A stretch of DNA of 52,986 nucleotides from a virus. A program made the translations under genes and the position numbers. Below, piece after piece: positions 50,036 through 52,986 of this stretch (positions within the stretch are counted from its first letter, which is position 1; every line of letters begins with the position of its first letter). Below the pieces are notes generated by a model that worked only from the letters and a program-made list of their open reading frames with translations, did no database searches and had not been told where the DNA came from. The stretch lies in IMG/VR virus record IMGVR_UViG_3300025112_000017, positions 1-52,986 of that record, one strand, 5' to 3'.

Positions 50036-50328
50036 TAGGCCACCGCCTTGTCAGCTTCGGATAGGTCTTCTTCTTTAGAGGGTACTGTCTCGACATCTAC
50101 GCTAACTGCTACAGTAGGGCCATCAGCTTTCCACTCCTTAGGCTGCGCAGTAAAGGCAACACCAGTAGCCTTCTCTTCTACCGACCAGTTCTCAGCATAG
50201 GTAGAACTACCAAAGAACTTAATCTTCATAGTCTTTACCTCTGTAAAAGTAACTGTTGCTACATAAGTGTGTGTGACTGGCTTGCCGTCCAAGCCTCTGA
50301 TTGACCGACTGATTGTTTTAAATCCCAT
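50035..50328 (-). CDS. Hypothetical beta-rich protein, 97 residues
   Basis: Start ATG 50328, six bases after AGGAG; an upstream in-frame ATG at 50385 has no site. Strands THTYVATVTFTEVKTMKIKFF and TVAVSVDVETVP suggest a small beta fold; the C-terminus is acidic. The ribosome site sits in the loop of a hairpin (50330-50345). No family is recognised. Confidence 0.65.
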   Translation of the reverse strand: MGFKTISRSIRGLDGKPVTHTYVATVTFTEVKTMKIKFFGSSTYAENWSVEEKATGVAFTAQPKEWKADGPTVAVSVDVETVPSKEEDLSEADKAVA

Positions 50329-50329
50329 G

Positions 50330-50345
50330 ATAATCTCCTGATTAT
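50330..50345 (-). promoter_or_regulatory. Hairpin holding the ribosome site of the gene at 50328
   Basis: ATAATC, AGGA, GATTAT on the minus strand: six A/T-rich pairs with the Shine-Dalgarno bases AGGA(G) in the four-base loop. The start codon follows one base after the stem. It could present or tune the ribosome site. Confidence 0.45.
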
Positions 50346-50365
50346 AGTTTTGGGGTTGTTGGGTT

Positions 50366-50386
50366 GGTGAGATTACGGCTCTCACC
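50366..50386 (-). other. Intercistronic hairpin after the DUF932-like gene
   Basis: GGTGAGA, seven-base loop, TCTCACC: perfect seven-bp stem in the 72-bp gap. No T-run, so an mRNA stability or processing element rather than a terminator. Confidence 0.45.
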
Positions 50387-50400
50387 AGGCCGTCCCTTCC

Positions 50401-52038
50401 CTACTGGAAGTACATTTGATTTACTTGCTTAGCCTTAGCTGCCAAGACTGGAACCAAGACACCGGCTTCCTTCTCTAAGGTAGCTGACTCAACCTCGTCC
50501 AAGAGACCTTCCCAGGCTCCTCTTGTAAGAGAGTTTACTAATGATTCTAAGGTGTTACCTTGTTCAAAGTCATACCCTACAGTAAGGGCCTCGACCAGAA
50601 CCTTGTCGGCAATAGCCTTGCCAATCTCTCCCTCTTGAATACCATAGTCAAGAGCATCAGTAACAGTCTCGAATCGCTGGCCCCAAAGCTCTACCTTATT
50701 GATAGGGGTTTCATTTAGATAGCCCCAGTCCTGAAGGAAGACATTGAAGCCAGCCTTTAGTGCTTCCATGTGAGATAGCATAGTCTCTTTGACATGAGAG
50801 ACATCTCCCATGTGACGAATCCGGAAAGTCGGAGCATACTTCTCATCTAAGATAATGAGATTCAAGCAAAGGTTACGGAAGCTAATTCCACCACCGTTGA
50901 TTGACCCCTTACCACTATCATTAGTACGGAACCGCATACCTACTTTGAATACGTCACCGGCTGCCAAGTCAGTGATAGTCTCCGGCATCCATAGGGCATC
51001 AAAGGTTACATTAGTGGTAGCAGGATTGTATGTTAGCTTACCTTTAGCACCAGTGAAGTCAATGCCAGCAGCTAAGTTAGCAGCTATCTCGTCGGCATCT
51101 ACTACTGCATAGTTAGGGCTGACCACACCAAACACTGACCGACCGTCACCGTTCAACCTTGTCCTTAGGTTTATAGTAGCGTCCTTATCTGCTTTGACTA
51201 CTTGCTTGTTCCATACATAGGCTCTAACGTCAGGGTCTAATGCCAAGAACTGGCGATAACCTGAAGGGAATAGCTGGTCACTTCGAGTACCTGTTAGGGT
51301 GTGAGGCGCTCGCATCTTACTTAGTAAGGCATTCAATCCCGCTTCCTCTAAGAAGATAGGTGCCTCACCAGGAATGTTCAGACCACCATCGTCATTCATA
51401 AGCAAGTCAGAAGAGAATACCTCTAAGTCTTCTCGCTGTTCTAATCGGACAGTAGAAGCCAAAGCCTCCAAAGCCTCCTTAGCTTCTGGCATATCACTGA
51501 ACGAGCTTCTAAACTCACGGAACCTTTTGTTCCCATCGTCCCTTACTCTTGTTCCCTTAGCAAAGATAGGGGGAGCATGAGAAATACCCATAGCAACTAA
51601 GGCTTCTTGATGACGGTCAATACGGTCCACCGCAATCTGGCTTACACCCTTTCCAGTTACCTCGTTACCATGAGAGTTAGAATAAGGCTTGAGTTCGCCG
51701 CTTTCGATTGCCTTGTTGACAGAGTCTTTGTACTCTTGAGAAGGTACATAAGGCACCGTCTCATCACCGCCTAAATGGTAAGCCTGCTCTGCTTCGTTCG
51801 TATCTACCTCATCTTCATCATCATAGTTATCTTCAGTAGAAGTAAACTCATTGACCGACTCACCAAGGGAATCCATGGCATCGTTGGTGGCCTCATAGTT
51901 ATCTTCAGAGGTATCTGAATCTCTATCAGGTACAAAGCGCAAGTCCTTGTTGAATCCTGAAGCTGCGAAAGTTTCCATAGCCTCTACCGTAGTACCAAAG
52001 TACTGTACTTCTCCTGTCCTATCATTTACAAGTCTCAT
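50401..52038 (-). CDS. DUF932-like phage/plasmid protein, 545 residues
   Basis: From ATG 52038 (GGAG eight bases upstream). The N-terminal 150 residues are very acidic and disordered (many Asp/Glu runs). The middle and C-terminal part resemble the DUF932 family of phages and plasmids: FGVVSPNYAVVDADEI, a beta-rich block, then SINGGGISFRNLCLNL. Function of the family is not established. The gene has its own promoter with the operator motif (52109-52138), so it is probably early and repressible. It heads a three-gene leftward operon ending at the terminator 49777. Confidence 0.75.
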   Translation of the reverse strand: MRLVNDRTGEVQYFGTTVEAMETFAASGFNKDLRFVPDRDSDTSEDNYEATNDAMDSLGESVNEFTSTEDNYDDEDEVDTNEAEQAYHLGGDETVPYVPSQEYKDSVNKAIESGELKPYSNSHGNEVTGKGVSQIAVDRIDRHQEALVAMGISHAPPIFAKGTRVRDDGNKRFREFRSSFSDMPEAKEALEALASTVRLEQREDLEVFSSDLLMNDDGGLNIPGEAPIFLEEAGLNALLSKMRAPHTLTGTRSDQLFPSGYRQFLALDPDVRAYVWNKQVVKADKDATINLRTRLNGDGRSVFGVVSPNYAVVDADEIAANLAAGIDFTGAKGKLTYNPATTNVTFDALWMPETITDLAAGDVFKVGMRFRTNDSGKGSINGGGISFRNLCLNLIILDEKYAPTFRIRHMGDVSHVKETMLSHMEALKAGFNVFLQDWGYLNETPINKVELWGQRFETVTDALDYGIQEGEIGKAIADKVLVEALTVGYDFEQGNTLESLVNSLTRGAWEGLLDEVESATLEKEAGVLVPVLAAKAKQVNQMYFQ

Positions 52039-52108
52039 GATGAGTCTCCGTTGGCCGTAGCCGGTTTGGTTTGGTTTGACCGTGACATCCACTGCCCCGT
52101 TCAGTCCC

Positions 52109-52138
52109 TTTATAACGCCAGGCTATCAGAAAAGTCAA
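52109..52138 (-). promoter_or_regulatory. Leftward sigma70-type promoter with operator (52112-52126)
   Basis: Minus strand: -35 TTGACT (52138-52133), 18-bp spacer, -10 TATAAA (52114-52109), each five of six. The spacer and -10 carry ATAAC-GCCAG-GCTAT (52112-52126), the same operator form and place as at 2071-2085. It drives the DUF932-like gene. Confidence 0.75.
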
Positions 52139-52189
52139 CAAAATAGTTTGGACAGGCTCTCGGTACAACGAAAAAAGTTTTCCACAAAA

Positions 52190-52394
52190 TGTGTGTGTAT
52201 GTGTGTTGAGTGTGCATCTGTGTATATGCTTATGCATACGCTCTTGTACCTGTGTATGTGCGCACGTGTCTATGTGTATATGTGTGTGTATATGTATGTG
52301 TATGTGCGCGCTCGCCTGTGCCTGCGCACGCCCGTGTCTGCGTGAGGCAGTGTGCCTGCATGCTTGACACACACAGACACACGGACACACACAC
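52190..52394. repeat. Alternating purine-pyrimidine tract 3
   Basis: About 205 bp of TG/TA/CG alternation, then a CA-rich arm (GACACACACAGACACAC at 52366-52382, identical to tract 2). An A6 run lies just left of it (about 52171). It sits between the end of the leftward gene at 52510 and the promoter at 52109. The perfect TTGACA at 52364-52369 has no matching -10. Frames in it are artefacts. Confidence 0.85.
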
Positions 52395-52509
52395 TGCTAG
52401 AAGAAAACTCCCCACAGAAGTATGAAGGAGAACACTACAGTAGCTAATGGAGAACCGCTCTCCATTGTTAGGGCTCCCTGAATTACTATCCCCATAACTA
52501 AACAAAACC
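52395..52509. other. Hairpin-rich intergenic stretch
   Basis: No gene is seen. AATGGAGA-ACCGC-TCTCCATT (52446-52466) is a perfect eight-bp stem; GTTAGGG and CCCTAAC form a wider inverted repeat (about 52467-52513); AGCTTT-GG-AAAGCT lies at the edge. No strong T-run, but together they may end or slow the leftward early transcript before tract 3. Confidence 0.5.
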
Positions 52510-52764
52510 CTAACATAGCTTTGGAAAGCTAATGCAGGCACCTCTTAGGTTAGGGTCCTTGAATAGAGAGTCAGGAGGTAGGCTGATAATGATGCGGTTT
52601 AGTTTATCATTGACCGTCTCCATGTCTAAGTTATTGTAAAGGTTATACTTTCTTTCACAGATACCACACTGCCAGACTTCATGCGTATCAGTTGTATCTA
52701 CAATAGAGACGTTGCTATGCCTAAGCTTCATGCCTTCAATGAAGGCCCTACGTTTCCCTTCCAT
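52510..52764 (-). CDS. Small zinc-finger-like protein, 84 residues
   Basis: ATG 52764 with GGAGG about six bases upstream. A CGIC pair near residues 33-36 (QCGICERKYNLYNN) suggests one half of a zinc site; a Cys near 76 and a C-terminal Cys could complete it. The other parts are helical. No family is recognised. Follows the wrap-around gene in the leftward operon. Confidence 0.65.
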   Translation of the reverse strand: MEGKRRAFIEGMKLRHSNVSIVDTTDTHEVWQCGICERKYNLYNNLDMETVNDKLNRIIISLPPDSLFKDPNLRGACISFPKLC

Positions 52765-52773
52765 GATTACCTC

Positions 52774-52986
52774 CTATGGATTGTCTGGAATAGATTGTAG
52801 CTTAGCTTGAACCTCAGACAAGGAGTCAACCAAGTCCACTATCTTGCTTTCAAGGGAGAGCTTTCCGCTTCGGCTGATACTCTTGACGGGTCCTGTTCCT
52901 AAGAGCAGCCCCACTACAGTATGCAGTTCGTCTTGAGAGTATCGTATGCGATCCCAACCAAAGACTTTGTAGGGGTGTTCGCCCTT
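52774..52986 (-). CDS. Hypothetical early protein, C-terminal part (starts at 138 across the window ends)
   Basis: Open frame from the right edge to TAG at 52774. It continues the protein that starts at 138: the last residues at the left edge (Lys-Gly-Glu) are repeated here as the first. Visible are a basic aromatic stretch (HPYKVFGWDRIRYSQ), a hydrophobic helix (LHTVVGLLLGTG) and a final coiled helix (KIVDLVDSLSEVQAKL). It may form an oligomer; no family is recognised. It stands nine bases before the gene at 52764, in the same operon. Confidence 0.7.
   Translation of the reverse strand, partial: KGEHPYKVFGWDRIRYSQDELHTVVGLLLGTGPVKSISRSGKLSLESKIVDLVDSLSEVQAKLQSIPDNP

Noticed and set aside
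52022-52541. Open frames over tract 3, including one ending in His/Thr repeats
   Set aside because: They cover a promoter and the alternating tract; composition is repeat-driven.
1-52986. Cloning-vector TOPO sequence, because TTCGCCCTT flanks inserts in such vectors
   Set aside because: In vector flanks the second copy would be reverse-complemented; here both copies have the same orientation and a gene reads through.

Overview
The window reads as one nearly complete, tightly packed genome of a tailed double-stranded DNA phage, most likely short-tailed (podovirus-like). It has terminase, portal, HK97-type capsid, tail nozzle-like and ejection-type genes, but I see no tape measure, tail sheath or tail tube. 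A possible lipoprotein (lipobox LAAC), an i-spanin-like gene and sigma70-type promoters (TTGACA, 18 bp, TATACT) suggest a Gram-negative host. I recognise no DNA polymerase, RNA polymerase or integrase. The two window ends share a 9-bp direct repeat, and one leftward gene reads in frame across them, so the molecule is probably circular or circularly permuted, about 52,977 bp after collapsing the repeat.

Layout: (1) 1-3360 is a leftward early operon starting with an XRE-type repressor candidate; it continues across the ends to 52510. (2) 3422-12332 is a rightward replication and recombination block: DnaB-type helicase, Rad52-like annealing protein, SSB-like OB protein, Cas4/RecB-like nuclease, SSB, RuvC-like resolvase, DnaG-type primase, and many small zinc-ribbon proteins. 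A single leftward gene (4692-5279) interrupts it. (3) 12329-46325 is the leftward late block. In transcription order it runs: fibre-like genes, lysis cassette (holin-like genes, YkuD-like endolysin, spanin-like genes), a regulator with RHH and sigma-region-4-like parts, terminase, portal, scaffold, capsid, decoration, neck, nozzle, three related fibre-like proteins, and ejection proteins ending in a 4,276-residue giant that takes about 24 % of the genome. (4) 46407-47831 is a short rightward group with a tRNA-Asn. (5) 47832-52509 is an accessory quadrant. Its few leftward genes (basic histone-H1-like protein, DUF932-like protein and others) are separated by long alternating purine-pyrimidine tracts.

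The genes fit a plan in which host RNA polymerase reads early promoters under a phage repressor, host DNA polymerase is recruited to phage helicase, primase and SSB, and concatemers are made and resolved by annealing protein, nuclease and resolvase before packaging. The operator motif ATAAC-N5-GYTAT occurs at three promoters (2071, 3386, 52112), one directly upstream of the XRE gene, which points to one regulon.

The least explained feature is the set of three roughly 200-250 bp alternating purine-pyrimidine (Z-DNA-prone) tracts at 48217, 49491 and 52190. Each lies between transcription units, and two sit just upstream of leftward promoter regions. The first lies inside an intergenic stretch of about 830 bp with AT-rich DNA, ACTAGT palindromes and 10-bp phased repeats, which is the best origin candidate.
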